From contig NZ_OW150024.1 of assembly GCF_933509905.1 (NCBI RefSeq), positions 2,282,001 through 2,346,000 on the forward strand: 64,000 nucleotides of DNA. The letters are read 5' to 3'. Under the pieces are notes generated by a model. The model did not search any database, was not told the origin of the DNA, and saw nothing but the letters and a program-made list of their open reading frames with translations. Position numbers and translations under genes: made by a program. Positions 55,941 to 64,000 of the stretch are shown in pieces (within the stretch, counting starts at the first letter, position 1; each line of letters begins with the position of its first letter). This DNA comes from Trichlorobacter ammonificans (GTDB lineage: Bacteria; Desulfobacterota; Desulfuromonadia; Geobacterales; Pseudopelobacteraceae).

Positions 55941-56453
55941 CTACAGTTCCAGATATTCCGCCAGAATGCCGCTGGTCTGGCGCAACCGCCTGCTGAGAAC
56001 GCAGGCCAGGTTTTTCAGCACCTTGCCCCACAGTCGCGGCACCTCTTCCGCCATCCGATCAAAGGATTCCTCGTCCAACACCAAAACCTGCACCGGTGAA
56101 CGAACCACGACCGAGGCCGACCGCGCCTCCCGGTCGATCAGCGCCATTTCCCCCACGGTCTGTCCCGGCCCGACCGTGGCGATCTCCTTGCCTGCCTGCA
56201 AACGGTCCTCCCTGATAACCGCCACCCGCCCACGGCAGACAAGACAGAGAAAGTCGCTGTACTCCCCCTGACGGAACAGCACGGTATCGACTCCGGCCAG
56301 CCAGGGCTTGCAGTAGCTGGCAAGGGTCTGCAGCTCCTTAGTGCCCATCCCGGCTCCCAGCCTGCTTCGCTCCAGCAGGGCGACACGCTCCTGCAGTGAA
56401 AGGTTCTGGCGCTCCATGCCTGCCACTCTGAGCCGCTCGTCAAGAGACTCCAT
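55941..56453 (-). CDS. Cyclic-nucleotide-binding domain protein
   Basis: 170 residues, a single CRP-like domain (FRQGEYSDFLCLVCRGRVAV, VGEMALIDREARSASVVV). The phosphate-binding-cassette Arg is present (EARSAS). No DNA-binding domain: 30 residues before and 20 after only. Probably a regulatory or adaptor protein that senses cAMP or c-di-GMP. Convergent with the transglycosylase gene. Confidence 0.82.
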   Translation of the reverse strand: MESLDERLRVAGMERQNLSLQERVALLERSRLGAGMGTKELQTLASYCKPWLAGVDTVLFRQGEYSDFLCLVCRGRVAVIREDRLQAGKEIATVGPGQTVGEMALIDREARSASVVVRSPVQVLVLDEESFDRMAEEVPRLWGKVLKNLACVLSRRLRQTSGILAEYLEL

Positions 56454-56566
56454 CTCAGCACTCCTTACCCAAAATGCGGATCATTGTAGCCAAAGCACAC
56501 AGGATTACAAGCCATAGCTGCAAAAGCTCTTGAAGCCTGCAAGCCCTTCCCGTATCATTCGCCGCC

Positions 56567-58888
56567 ATGAAACAATCCGCCTCCTGCGCACAACCGGCTA
56601 CCGGCCGCCTGAGTATTATCGGCAGCGGTCCCGGTTCCCCCGCCCACCTGACTGACGCCGCCCGCTCCGCCATCGCCGACGCCGACATCCTGGTGGGATA
56701 CGGCCCCTACATCGACCAACTGGGCGATCTGGCCCAGACAAAAGAAGTGCTCACCTCCGGCATGACCCGGGAGATCGACCGCTGCCGCCTGGCCATCGAA
56801 CGGGCCCGCCACGGAAACCGGGTGGCCCTGATCTCCGGCGGCGATGCCGGCATCTACGGCATGGCCGGCCTCGTGTTCGAGCTGCTGGCGGCCGAGGGGG
56901 ATACCCGGCTGGCAGTGGAAGTCATTCCCGGGCTTTCCGCCCTGCAGGCGGCAGCCTCCCGCCTGGGGGCGCCGCTCATGCACGACACCGCCATCATCTC
57001 CCTGTCCGACCTGCTCACCCCCTGGGATACCATCCGGACCCGGCTGGCCGCCGCCGCGGCCGCCGATTTCGTCATCGCCCTCTACAACCCCCGCAGCACC
57101 CGCCGCACCAGCCAGCTTGAAGAGGCGCGGCGGCTCTGCCTGCTGCACCGTCCCGCCGCCACGCCGGTGGGAATCGTCCGCAACGCCTGCCGCCCCGACG
57201 AGGAGGTGGAGGTGACGACGCTTGGCGAACTGCTTTCCTGCACAGTGGATATGTCCACCCTGGTCATTATCGGCAACAGCAGCACCTTCGTGGATGGGGC
57301 CGGCCGAATGGTCACCCCCCGGGGCTACGAAAACAAGCGGGAGTTTGCCGGGACAGGGCAAAGCACCGAAACGGCAGCACCGGAACCGCCGTCCCGCACC
57401 GCCTCCCCTGCCGCGCTGATGGTGGTGGGCACCGCCTCCGACGTGGGCAAGTCCGCCATCACCGCCGGGCTCTGCCGCCTGCTGCTGCGCCGGGGTCTGC
57501 GGGTGGCGCCGTTCAAATCCCAGAACATGGCCCTAAACGCCGCCGTAACCCCGGAAGGGGGCGAAATCGGCCGGGCCCAGGCCTCGCAGGCCGTTGCCTG
57601 CCGCATCCCCCCCCACACCGACATGAACCCGATCCTGCTCAAACCCACCACCGACACCGGCAGCCAGGTGATCGTGCAGGGCACGGCGGTGGGGGTCATG
57701 GCGGTGGCCGAATACGACCGCTACAAACCGGTTGCCTGGGAAAAAGTGCAGGAAAGCCTGGAGCGGCTGCAGCAGCGCAGCGACTTCCTGGTCATGGAAG
57801 GGGCCGGCTCCATTGCCGAGATCAACCTGAAGGACCGGGATATCGCCAACCTGGCCGTGGCAAGACTGGCCGGCAACGCCCCGGCCATCCTGGTGGCGGA
57901 CATCGAACGGGGCGGGGTCTTCGCCCAGGTGGTGGGGAGCATCGAACTGCTGGAGCCGTGGGAACGGGACCTGATCAAGGGGGTGGTGATCAACCGCTTC
58001 CGCGGCGACCCGGCCATTCTGGAGCCGGGGCTCAAGTTCATCGAGCAGCGTTGCGGCATCCCGGTGCTGGGGGTGGTCCCCTGGCTGCGGGATCTGGCCC
58101 TGCCGGCGGAGGATTCCCTGGCCCTGCCGCCCACCGACGACGGCAACCGTCCTGCTGACCGGCTCTGCGTGGGGGTGCTGCGGTTGCCCCGCATTTCCAA
58201 CTTCACCGATTTCGAACCGCTGATCCGGGAGCCGGACCTGCGGCTCTGCTACCTGGAACGGCCGGAGCAGCTGGCCGGGCTGGACCTGGTGATCCTGCCG
58301 GGGAGCAAGGCCACCATGGCCGACCTGGCCTGGCTGCGCGACCGCGGCTTCGACCGCGCCCTGAACAGCTTCGGCGGTATGATCCTGGGGGTCTGCGGCG
58401 GCTACCAGATGTTGGGCGAACTGCTGCAAGACCCCGATGGGGTGGAGTCGCTCGCTGCCACGGCCACCGGCCTGGGACTGTTGCCGGTCCATACCGTGCT
58501 GCTGCCGGAAAAAACCACCCGCCTCACCACGGCGAGCCCTGCCGCCGGTGCCGCCCTGGCGGCCCCGGGCTGGCACCAGCCGGTACAGGGCTACGAAATC
58601 CACGCCGGTATCAGCCGGATCATCGGTGCCGCCGAACCGTTCCTTCGGCTGGACCATGAAGCGGACGGCGCCGTTTCCGCCGACGGCCGGATCGCGGGAA
58701 GCTACCTGCACGGCCTGTTCGACGACCCGCCGCTGCGGGAAGCCCTGCTCAACCGGCTGCGCCGGGCCAAGGGACTGCCGGAGCGGAATGCCGCGCCGCC
58801 GCCGCCGGATCCCTACGACCGGCTGGCCGACCACTTGGCCAGTCATCTGGACATCCCCCGGCTCTTGGCCATCTGCGGCCTTGCCTGA
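56567..58888 (+). CDS. Fused precorrin-3B C17-methyltransferase and cobyric acid synthase
   Basis: 773 residues. Residues 12-255 are a CbiH/CobJ tetrapyrrole methylase (IIGSGPGSPAHLT, ALISGGDAGIYGMAGL, SCTVDMSTLVIIGNSS). After a linker, from about 283, comes complete CobQ/CbiP: VVGTASDVGKSAITAG, PFKSQNMALNA, and the glutamine amidotransferase part with GVCGGYQMLGE and SYLHGLFDD. So one protein carries the ring-contraction step and the amidation of the side chains in cobalamin synthesis. The two functions are separate genes in most genomes. Start ATG 56567; no stop or frameshift at the junction. Confidence 0.88.
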   Translation: MKQSASCAQPATGRLSIIGSGPGSPAHLTDAARSAIADADILVGYGPYIDQLGDLAQTKEVLTSGMTREIDRCRLAIERARHGNRVALISGGDAGIYGMAGLVFELLAAEGDTRLAVEVIPGLSALQAAASRLGAPLMHDTAIISLSDLLTPWDTIRTRLAAAAAADFVIALYNPRSTRRTSQLEEARRLCLLHRPAATPVGIVRNACRPDEEVEVTTLGELLSCTVDMSTLVIIGNSSTFVDGAGRMVTPRGYENKREFAGTGQSTETAAPEPPSRTASPAALMVVGTASDVGKSAITAGLCRLLLRRGLRVAPFKSQNMALNAAVTPEGGEIGRAQASQAVACRIPPHTDMNPILLKPTTDTGSQVIVQGTAVGVMAVAEYDRYKPVAWEKVQESLERLQQRSDFLVMEGAGSIAEINLKDRDIANLAVARLAGNAPAILVADIERGGVFAQVVGSIELLEPWERDLIKGVVINRFRGDPAILEPGLKFIEQRCGIPVLGVVPWLRDLALPAEDSLALPPTDDGNRPADRLCVGVLRLPRISNFTDFEPLIREPDLRLCYLERPEQLAGLDLVILPGSKATMADLAWLRDRGFDRALNSFGGMILGVCGGYQMLGELLQDPDGVESLAATATGLGLLPVHTVLLPEKTTRLTTASPAAGAALAAPGWHQPVQGYEIHAGISRIIGAAEPFLRLDHEADGAVSADGRIAGSYLHGLFDDPPLREALLNRLRRAKGLPERNAAPPPPDPYDRLADHLASHLDIPRLLAICGLA

Positions 58889-59838
58889 TGTTTCTCCCCA
58901 CCCCGGAACTGCTGGCAGCAGCCCTGCTGCTGGACCTGCTGCTGGCCGACCCCCGCTGGCTCCCCCACCCGGTGGTGGGGATCGGCCGGTTGATCGCCCT
59001 CCAGGAACGGTTCTACCGGCGCCTGGGGCTGGACGGCTACGGCGGCGGCCTGCTGCTCTGCTGCCTGACCGTACTGCTGACCGTTGCGGCCGCAGCAACG
59101 CTGCTCCGGCTGCTGCAGCTCCTCTCGCCGTTGCTGGCACAGGCCGCCGGCGTTCTGCTGGCTTGGACCTGCCTGGCGGCCCGCTCGCTGCACCGGGAAT
59201 CGGCCCTGGTGGTGGCGGCCCTGGAGCGGGACGACCTGGCGGCGGCCCGCCAGTTGCTCTCACGGATTGTGGGACGGGACACGGCGGACCTGGACCGGGA
59301 GGCGATCCTGCGGGCCGTGGTGGAGACGGTGGCGGAAAACAGCTCCGACGGCATCATCGCGCCGCTGTTCTGGCTCACCGTGGCCGGACCGGTGGGGGGG
59401 CTGGCCTACAAGGCGATCAACACCCTGGACTCCATGGTGGGATACCGTAACGAGCGCTACGACCGCATGGGCTGGGCCTCGGCCCGGCTGGACGACCTGG
59501 CCAACCTGTTGCCGGCCCGGCTCACCGCCCTGCTGATGGTGGCCACGGCGCCGCTGGTCGGACTCTCCGCGGGCAACGGCTGGCGCATCTGGCAACGGGA
59601 CCACGGCAACCACCCTTCCCCCAACAGCGGCCACCCGGAAGCGGCGGCGGCCGGGGTACTGGGGGTGCGGCTGGGTGGCGGCAGTTTTTACGGCGGCGTT
59701 TTCAAGGACAAACCGTGCCTGGGCGACCCGGCGCGCCCCCTCGACATCGCCGCCTACCGGGGAGCGGTGCGGCTGATGTACGCCGCCACCATCGCCATGA
59801 CGCTGTTGGGCATTGCATTTCTGACGGTTTTGCAGTAA
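58888..59838 (+). CDS. cbiB: Adenosylcobinamide-phosphate synthase CbiB/CobD
   Basis: 316 residues, about seven membrane helices, LLLADPRWLPHPVVGIGRLI and ENSSDGIIAPLFW are family signatures. Attaches aminopropanol-type linker to adenosylcobyric acid. ATGA overlap with the cbiH-cobQ fusion confirms one operon. Confidence 0.93.
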   Translation: MFLPTPELLAAALLLDLLLADPRWLPHPVVGIGRLIALQERFYRRLGLDGYGGGLLLCCLTVLLTVAAAATLLRLLQLLSPLLAQAAGVLLAWTCLAARSLHRESALVVAALERDDLAAARQLLSRIVGRDTADLDREAILRAVVETVAENSSDGIIAPLFWLTVAGPVGGLAYKAINTLDSMVGYRNERYDRMGWASARLDDLANLLPARLTALLMVATAPLVGLSAGNGWRIWQRDHGNHPSPNSGHPEAAAAGVLGVRLGGGSFYGGVFKDKPCLGDPARPLDIAAYRGAVRLMYAATIAMTLLGIAFLTVLQ

Positions 59839-59850
59839 CGGACTGATACC

Positions 59851-60891
59851 ATGACCAGCACGAAGATCAAACTGACACACCTCGTCAAAGCGGCCGGTTG
59901 AGCGGCTAAACTGGGCCCGGAGGGCCTGGCCGCCGCATTGTCGGGACTGCGCCGTTCCGACGACCCCCGCCTGCTCGTGGGACCCGAGACGTCCGACGAT
60001 GGGGGAGTCTATTGCCTGACGCCCGACCTGGCGCTGGTGGAGAGTTGCGACGTGATCACCCCGCCGGCGGACGATCCCCGGGCCTTCGGCAAGATCGCCG
60101 CCGCCAACGCCCTGTCGGACATCTACGCCATGGGAGGTCGGCCGGTCACCGCCATGAACCTGGTCTTTTTCCCGGCCTGTTCGCTGCCGCCGGAGGTGCT
60201 GGCCGAAATCCTGGCCGGCGGCCAGGAGATGCTGGACGAAGCCGGCTGCTGCCTGACCGGCGGCCATACGGTGGAGGATGACGAACTGAAGTTCGGCCTG
60301 TCGGTGACCGGCACCGTGCACCCGGCAGCCGTACTGCGCAACAGCACCGCCCGCCCCGGCGACCTGCTGGTGCTGACCAAACCGCTGGGCAGCGGCATCA
60401 TCGCCACCGCCGTCAAGGGAGAGTTGGCCACACCGGAGCAGGAAGCGGAGGCGGTGGCCTGGATGTCGCTCCTGAACCGCCGTGCCGCCGAGCTGATGCT
60501 GCGCCACCGCCCAAGCGCCTGCACCGACATCACCGGCTTCGGTCTGATCGGCCACTGCTGTGAAATGGCCAAGGGTGCCGGGGTGACCATCCGCCTGGAC
60601 CACGCCGCCATCCCGCTCATGGGCGGCCTCTCCGGCCTGATCGCCGACGGCATGGTGCCGGCCGGCTGCTACCGCAACCGGGACTGCTACCTGCCGGACA
60701 TCGACAGCACCAGCCTCGTGCCGGATTTACTGCTGCCGCTGTTCGATCCCCAGACCTCCGGCGGCCTGCTGATCTCCTGTGCCCCGGACGACGCCGCGGC
60801 CTTCCTGGCGGACGCCGCCGCAGCGGGAGTCTTTGCCCGCCCCGTCGGTGCCGTTCTGCCCGGACGCGCCCAGCCGGTTCTCGTGGCCTGA
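59851..60891 (+). CDS. selD: Selenide, water dikinase with in-frame UGA (selenocysteine)
   Basis: 346 codons. From ATG 59851 the frame reads [22 protein letters not shown]: a TGA at 59899-59901 is codon 17, exactly where SelD has its active-site Cys/Sec before the KLG motif. Downstream are the SelD domains (DDGGVY-like, [55 protein letters not shown]). It makes selenophosphate from selenide and ATP. Automated tools would start it after the TGA at about 59938 and lose the active site. Directly follows cbiB. Confidence 0.93.
59899..59940 (+). promoter_or_regulatory. Sec UGA codon and candidate bacterial SECIS hairpin
   Basis: The UGA is followed within about 15 bases by CTGGGCCC-GGA-GGGCCTGG, a short strong hairpin in the window where the bacterial SECIS must lie. 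I cannot confirm the SelB-binding loop bases. Confidence 0.6.
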
Positions 60892-61035
60892 AAGCGCGTG
60901 TTGTATACGATTCAGCTGTTCAAAAGCTCTTGGCAGTACGATGCGACCATGGTACAAATGCAGGCGTTCTATTCCGCCATCCACGCAGTTTCCGTTCATT
61001 AAGCCAGAATCCACTATACGAATGAGGGTACCGTC

Positions 61036-62595
61036 ATGGCCAGAATCACGCGGGCGCTGATCAGCGTTTCCGACAAGACAGGCATTGTTGAACTTTCACA
61101 GGCACTCGCCGCTTACGGCGTGGAGATCCTCTCCACCGGCGGTACCGCCAAACTGCTGCGGGACGCGGGGCTGACCGTCAAGGACGTCTCCGAATTCACC
61201 GGGTTCCCCGAGATGCTGGACGGCCGGGTGAAGACCCTGCATCCCAAGGTGCACGGCGGCCTGCTGGGAATCCGCTCCAACCCGGAGCACCGGGCAAAGA
61301 TGCAGGAACACGGCATCGAGCCGATCGACATGGTGGTGGTGAACCTCTACCCCTTTGAAGCCACCGTGGCCAAGCCTGACTGCACCCTGGAAGATGCCAT
61401 CGAGAACATCGACATCGGCGGCCCCACCATGCTCCGCTCCGCGGCCAAGAACAACCGGGACGTCACCGTGCTGGTGGATGCCGCCGACTACGCCGCAGTG
61501 CTGGAGGAGATGAAAGCCACCGGCGGCAGCGTCTCCGAAGCCACCAATTTCCGCCTGGCGGTCAAGGTGTACCAGCATACCGCCGCCTACGACGGTGCCA
61601 TTTCCAACTGGCTGGGGGCCCGCTTGGGGAGTGAACCGACGGAATACCCGGAAACCTTCACCCTGCAGGTCAAGAAGGCCCAGGATCTGCGCTACGGCGA
61701 AAACCCGCACCAGTCGGCGGCCTTCTACATCGAGCGGGGCATCACCGAGCCCTGCGTCTCCAATGCCGTGCAGCTGCAGGGCAAGGAGCTTTCCTTCAAC
61801 AACATCATCGACCTGGACGCCGCCATCGAGACGGTCAAGGAGTTCACCGGCAAACCGGCCGCAGTCATCATCAAGCATACCAACCCCTGCGGCGTTGCCC
61901 TGGGAGACTCCCCCCTCTCCGCCTACCTGAAAGCCCGAGAGTGCGATCCGGTATCGGCCTTCGGCGGCATTGTCGGCTTCAACCGCACCGTGGACGCCGC
62001 TGCGGCCAAGGAACTGACCTCCACCTTCCTGGAGGCGGTCATCGCACCCGGTTACGACGAGGAAGCCCTGGCCATCTTCACCGCCAAGAAGAACGTGCGG
62101 GTCATGCAGGTGCCGCTTTTGGGCGACCAGCTCCAGACCGGCTACGACCTGAAGCGGGTGGTGGGCGGCCTGCTGCTGCAGGGACGGGACCTGGGCATGG
62201 TCAACGCCACGGACTGCAAGGTGGTCACCAGCCGGGCTCCCAGCACCACGGAACTGGAGGCCCTTGATTTTGCCTGGCGGGTCTGCAAGCACGTCAAGTC
62301 CAACGCCATTGTCTTCACCAGCAAGGACCAGACCGTCGGTATCGGTGCCGGCCAGATGTCCCGGGTCGACTCCTCCAAGATCGCCGTCCAGAAGGCGCTG
62401 CTCCCCACCCAGGGAACGGTGCTGGCCTCCGACGCCTTTTTCCCGTTCCGGGACGGGGTCGATGCCGCGGCTGAAGCCGGTGTCACCGCCATCATCCAGC
62501 CGGGCGGCAGCGTGCGGGACGAAGAGGTGATCCAGGCGGCCAATGAGCACGGCATTGCCATGATCTTCACGTCGATGCGACACTTCAGACATTAA
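61036..62595 (+). CDS. purH: Bifunctional IMP cyclohydrolase / AICAR formyltransferase
   Basis: 519 residues. N-terminal MGS-like IMP cyclohydrolase ([31 protein letters not shown]) and C-terminal AICAR transformylase ([31 protein letters not shown]). Performs the final two steps of IMP synthesis. Followed by a mobile-looking repeat and purD. Confidence 0.95.
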   Translation: MARITRALISVSDKTGIVELSQALAAYGVEILSTGGTAKLLRDAGLTVKDVSEFTGFPEMLDGRVKTLHPKVHGGLLGIRSNPEHRAKMQEHGIEPIDMVVVNLYPFEATVAKPDCTLEDAIENIDIGGPTMLRSAAKNNRDVTVLVDAADYAAVLEEMKATGGSVSEATNFRLAVKVYQHTAAYDGAISNWLGARLGSEPTEYPETFTLQVKKAQDLRYGENPHQSAAFYIERGITEPCVSNAVQLQGKELSFNNIIDLDAAIETVKEFTGKPAAVIIKHTNPCGVALGDSPLSAYLKARECDPVSAFGGIVGFNRTVDAAAAKELTSTFLEAVIAPGYDEEALAIFTAKKNVRVMQVPLLGDQLQTGYDLKRVVGGLLLQGRDLGMVNATDCKVVTSRAPSTTELEALDFAWRVCKHVKSNAIVFTSKDQTVGIGAGQMSRVDSSKIAVQKALLPTQGTVLASDAFFPFRDGVDAAAEAGVTAIIQPGGSVRDEEVIQAANEHGIAMIFTSMRHFRH

Positions 62596-62616
62596 CAAAT
62601 TCTTGAATGACCCATG

Positions 62617-62735
62617 GGTTGCTCAAAAATAGTCAGATCGTCGCACCCGCAGAAAAGTCCCGCGGAGGCGTAGCAGCGCTACGCCGCACAAGGGGTTTTC
62701 GAGGACGGCGGCGAGATGGCTGTTTTTCAGCAACC
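62617..62735. repeat. Dispersed palindromic repeat, copy 3 (MITE-like, inverted)
   Basis: Runs GGTTGCTCAAAAATAG ... CTGTTTTTCAGCAACC, the reverse orientation of copies 1 and 2, with the same blocks (GATCGTCGCACCCGC, GGCGTAGCAGCGCTACGCC, GGACGGCGGCGAGATGGC). It lies between purH and purD. Confidence 0.8.
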
Positions 62736-62756
62736 TATTCATAAGAGGTGAACAGT

Positions 62757-64000
62757 ATGAAAGTTCTGGTTGTGGGCGGCGGTGGCCGCGAACATGCCCT
62801 GGTCTGGAAAATCGCCCAGTCGCCGCTGGTGACCACGGTGTTCTGTGCGCCGGGCAACCCCGGCACGGCGGGTCTGGCCACCAACCTGCCGATCGCCGTG
62901 GATGAGATCGACAAGCTGCTGGGATTTGCCAAAAAGGAAGGGATCGACCTGACCGTGGTGGGTCCCGAACTGCCCCTGTCCCTGGGGATCGTGGACCTGT
63001 TCCAGGAATACGGCCTTACGGTGTTCGGTCCCAGCCGGGCCGCTGCCCGCATCGAGGCCAGCAAGGCGTTCTCCAAGGACCTGATGAAGAAGTACGGCAT
63101 CCCCACCGCGGCCTACGACGTCTTCACCGAAATCGATCCGGCCCTGGCCTTTATCCGCGCGACCGGCGCGCCGATCGTGGTCAAGGCCGACGGTCTGGCC
63201 GCCGGCAAGGGGGTAGTGGTGGCCCGCACCGAGGAGGAGGCTGAGGAGGCCGTTCGGGAGATGCTCTCCGGCAACGCCTTCGGCTCCGCCGGTTCCCGGG
63301 TGGTGATCGAGGAGTTTCTGGAGGGGGAGGAGGCGTCCTTCCTGGCCATCACCGACGGCAAACAGGTCATTCCCCTGGCCTCGGCCCAGGACCACAAGGC
63401 GATCTTCGATAACGACCAGGGCCCCAACACCGGCGGCATGGGGGCCTATTCGCCGGCTCCGGTGGTGACCCCCGACGTGCATGCCGTTGCCATGGCCGAG
63501 GTGGTACAGCGGGCGGTGGACGGCATGGCTGCGGAAGGCTGTCCCTACCGCGGTATTCTTTACGCCGGCCTGATGGTGAAGGACGGCCGGGTCAAGACCC
63601 TGGAGTTCAACGCCCGCTTCGGCGACCCGGAATGCCAGCCGCTTTTGATGCGGATGCAGTCGGACATCGTACCGCTGTTGCTGGCGGTGGCGGAAGGGGA
63701 CCTCTCCGGCAAGGAGATTCAGTGGCATGACCAGGCGGCGGTCTGCGTGGTCATGGCCGCCGAAGGCTACCCCGGCGATTACCCCAAAGGAGACGTGATT
63801 ACCGGAATTGAGGCAGCAAACGCCGGTGAGGGGACCACCGTCTTCCACGCCGGCACCGCCGAAAGGGACGGCGCCATTGTCACCAACGGCGGCAGGGTGC
63901 TGGGGGTCACTGCTCTGGGGGACACCGTTGCCGAAGCCATACAGCGGGCTTACCGGGCGGTGGACCTGATTTCCTGGCGGGGCGAGCAGCACCGCGGCGA
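62757..64000 (+). CDS. purD: Phosphoribosylamine-glycine ligase (3' end cut by window)
   Basis: Starts ATG 62757 after GAGGTG; begins MKVLVVGGGGREHALVWKIAQSP, the PurD signature, followed by ATP-grasp motifs (KADGLAAGKGVVVA, HKAIFDNDQGPNTGGMGAYSP, EFNARFGDPECQPLL). 414 codons are in the window with no stop, and the family is about 425 residues, so only the last few are missing. Makes GAR in purine synthesis; probably in one operon with purH despite the intervening repeat. Confidence 0.95.
   Translation, partial: MKVLVVGGGGREHALVWKIAQSPLVTTVFCAPGNPGTAGLATNLPIAVDEIDKLLGFAKKEGIDLTVVGPELPLSLGIVDLFQEYGLTVFGPSRAAARIEASKAFSKDLMKKYGIPTAAYDVFTEIDPALAFIRATGAPIVVKADGLAAGKGVVVARTEEEAEEAVREMLSGNAFGSAGSRVVIEEFLEGEEASFLAITDGKQVIPLASAQDHKAIFDNDQGPNTGGMGAYSPAPVVTPDVHAVAMAEVVQRAVDGMAAEGCPYRGILYAGLMVKDGRVKTLEFNARFGDPECQPLLMRMQSDIVPLLLAVAEGDLSGKEIQWHDQAAVCVVMAAEGYPGDYPKGDVITGIEAANAGEGTTVFHAGTAERDGAIVTNGGRVLGVTALGDTVAEAIQRAYRAVDLISWRGEQHRG

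Overview
The window is G+C-rich, densely packed DNA that reads like a chromosome segment of a Geobacterales/Desulfuromonadales bacterium (Geobacter, Trichlorobacter or Pelobacter propionicus type). The basis is gene content: a large periplasmic multiheme cytochrome c, many sigma54 enhancer-binding proteins paired with sensor kinases, a selenoprotein SelD, an HcyS/HcyF/HcyD set, CIRCE-controlled rpoH and a fused cobalamin gene. The genus is inference. There is no prophage, transposase, rRNA or CRISPR array.

Positions 1-26,000 form an exceptional sulfur island. A partial ABC ATPase and a membrane glycosyltransferase lie at the left edge. Then come metY, a methionine-type importer (metQ, metN, metI), a 4-hydroxybutyryl-CoA dehydratase/HpaB-family flavoprotein, a PaaK-like CoA ligase, a secreted sulfurtransferase, a DUF2325 protein, a TauABC-like importer with two cysteine-containing binding proteins, cysK, and a secreted double-rhodanese protein on the other strand. 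The core follows: DsrE-like protein, TusA-like protein, a Family 2B encapsulin shell with an inserted cyclic-nucleotide-binding domain, a cysteine desulfurase with a long disordered N-terminal (cargo-type) extension, and serine acetyltransferase. A soluble histidine kinase and a VKOR-like thiol oxidoreductase precede a protein-thiocarboxylate sulfur-transfer set (HcyS, HcyF, HcyD), a second TusA-like carrier and a sulfate-binding protein. The island is tied together by (i) a repeated promoter architecture with an AT-rich operator just upstream of TTGACA and (ii) four copies of a small structured leader, an ACCGG-type hairpin followed at once by an intrinsic terminator, with compensatory changes, in front of metY, metQ, the sulfurtransferase and the encapsulin operon. 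I regard the leader RNA plus the encapsulin operon as the most interesting system here.

Positions 26,000-44,300 hold tRNA-Arg(CCG), coaE, an RNA methyltransferase, an NtrB/NtrC pair divergent from a multiheme cytochrome, a CHASE-PAS kinase with a second NtrC-type regulator, a PhnD-like-domain hybrid kinase with an HD-GYP response regulator, and a chemoreceptor with a C-terminal hemerythrin domain. Positions 44,400-48,100 hold ruvA, ruvC, msrA and yebC (minus strand) and HrcA/CIRCE-controlled rpoH. Positions 48,100-56,450 hold a chemotaxis operon (cheW, cheA, cheR, HDOD gene, cheB), a sigma54 activator with a degenerate receiver, a lytic transglycosylase and a cNMP-binding protein. Positions 56,500-64,000 hold cbiH-cobQ (fused), cbiB, selD with an in-frame UGA, purH and purD (cut by the window end).

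A mobile-looking non-coding repeat of 119-147 bp with terminal inverted repeats occurs three times (14,355; 18,799; 62,617).
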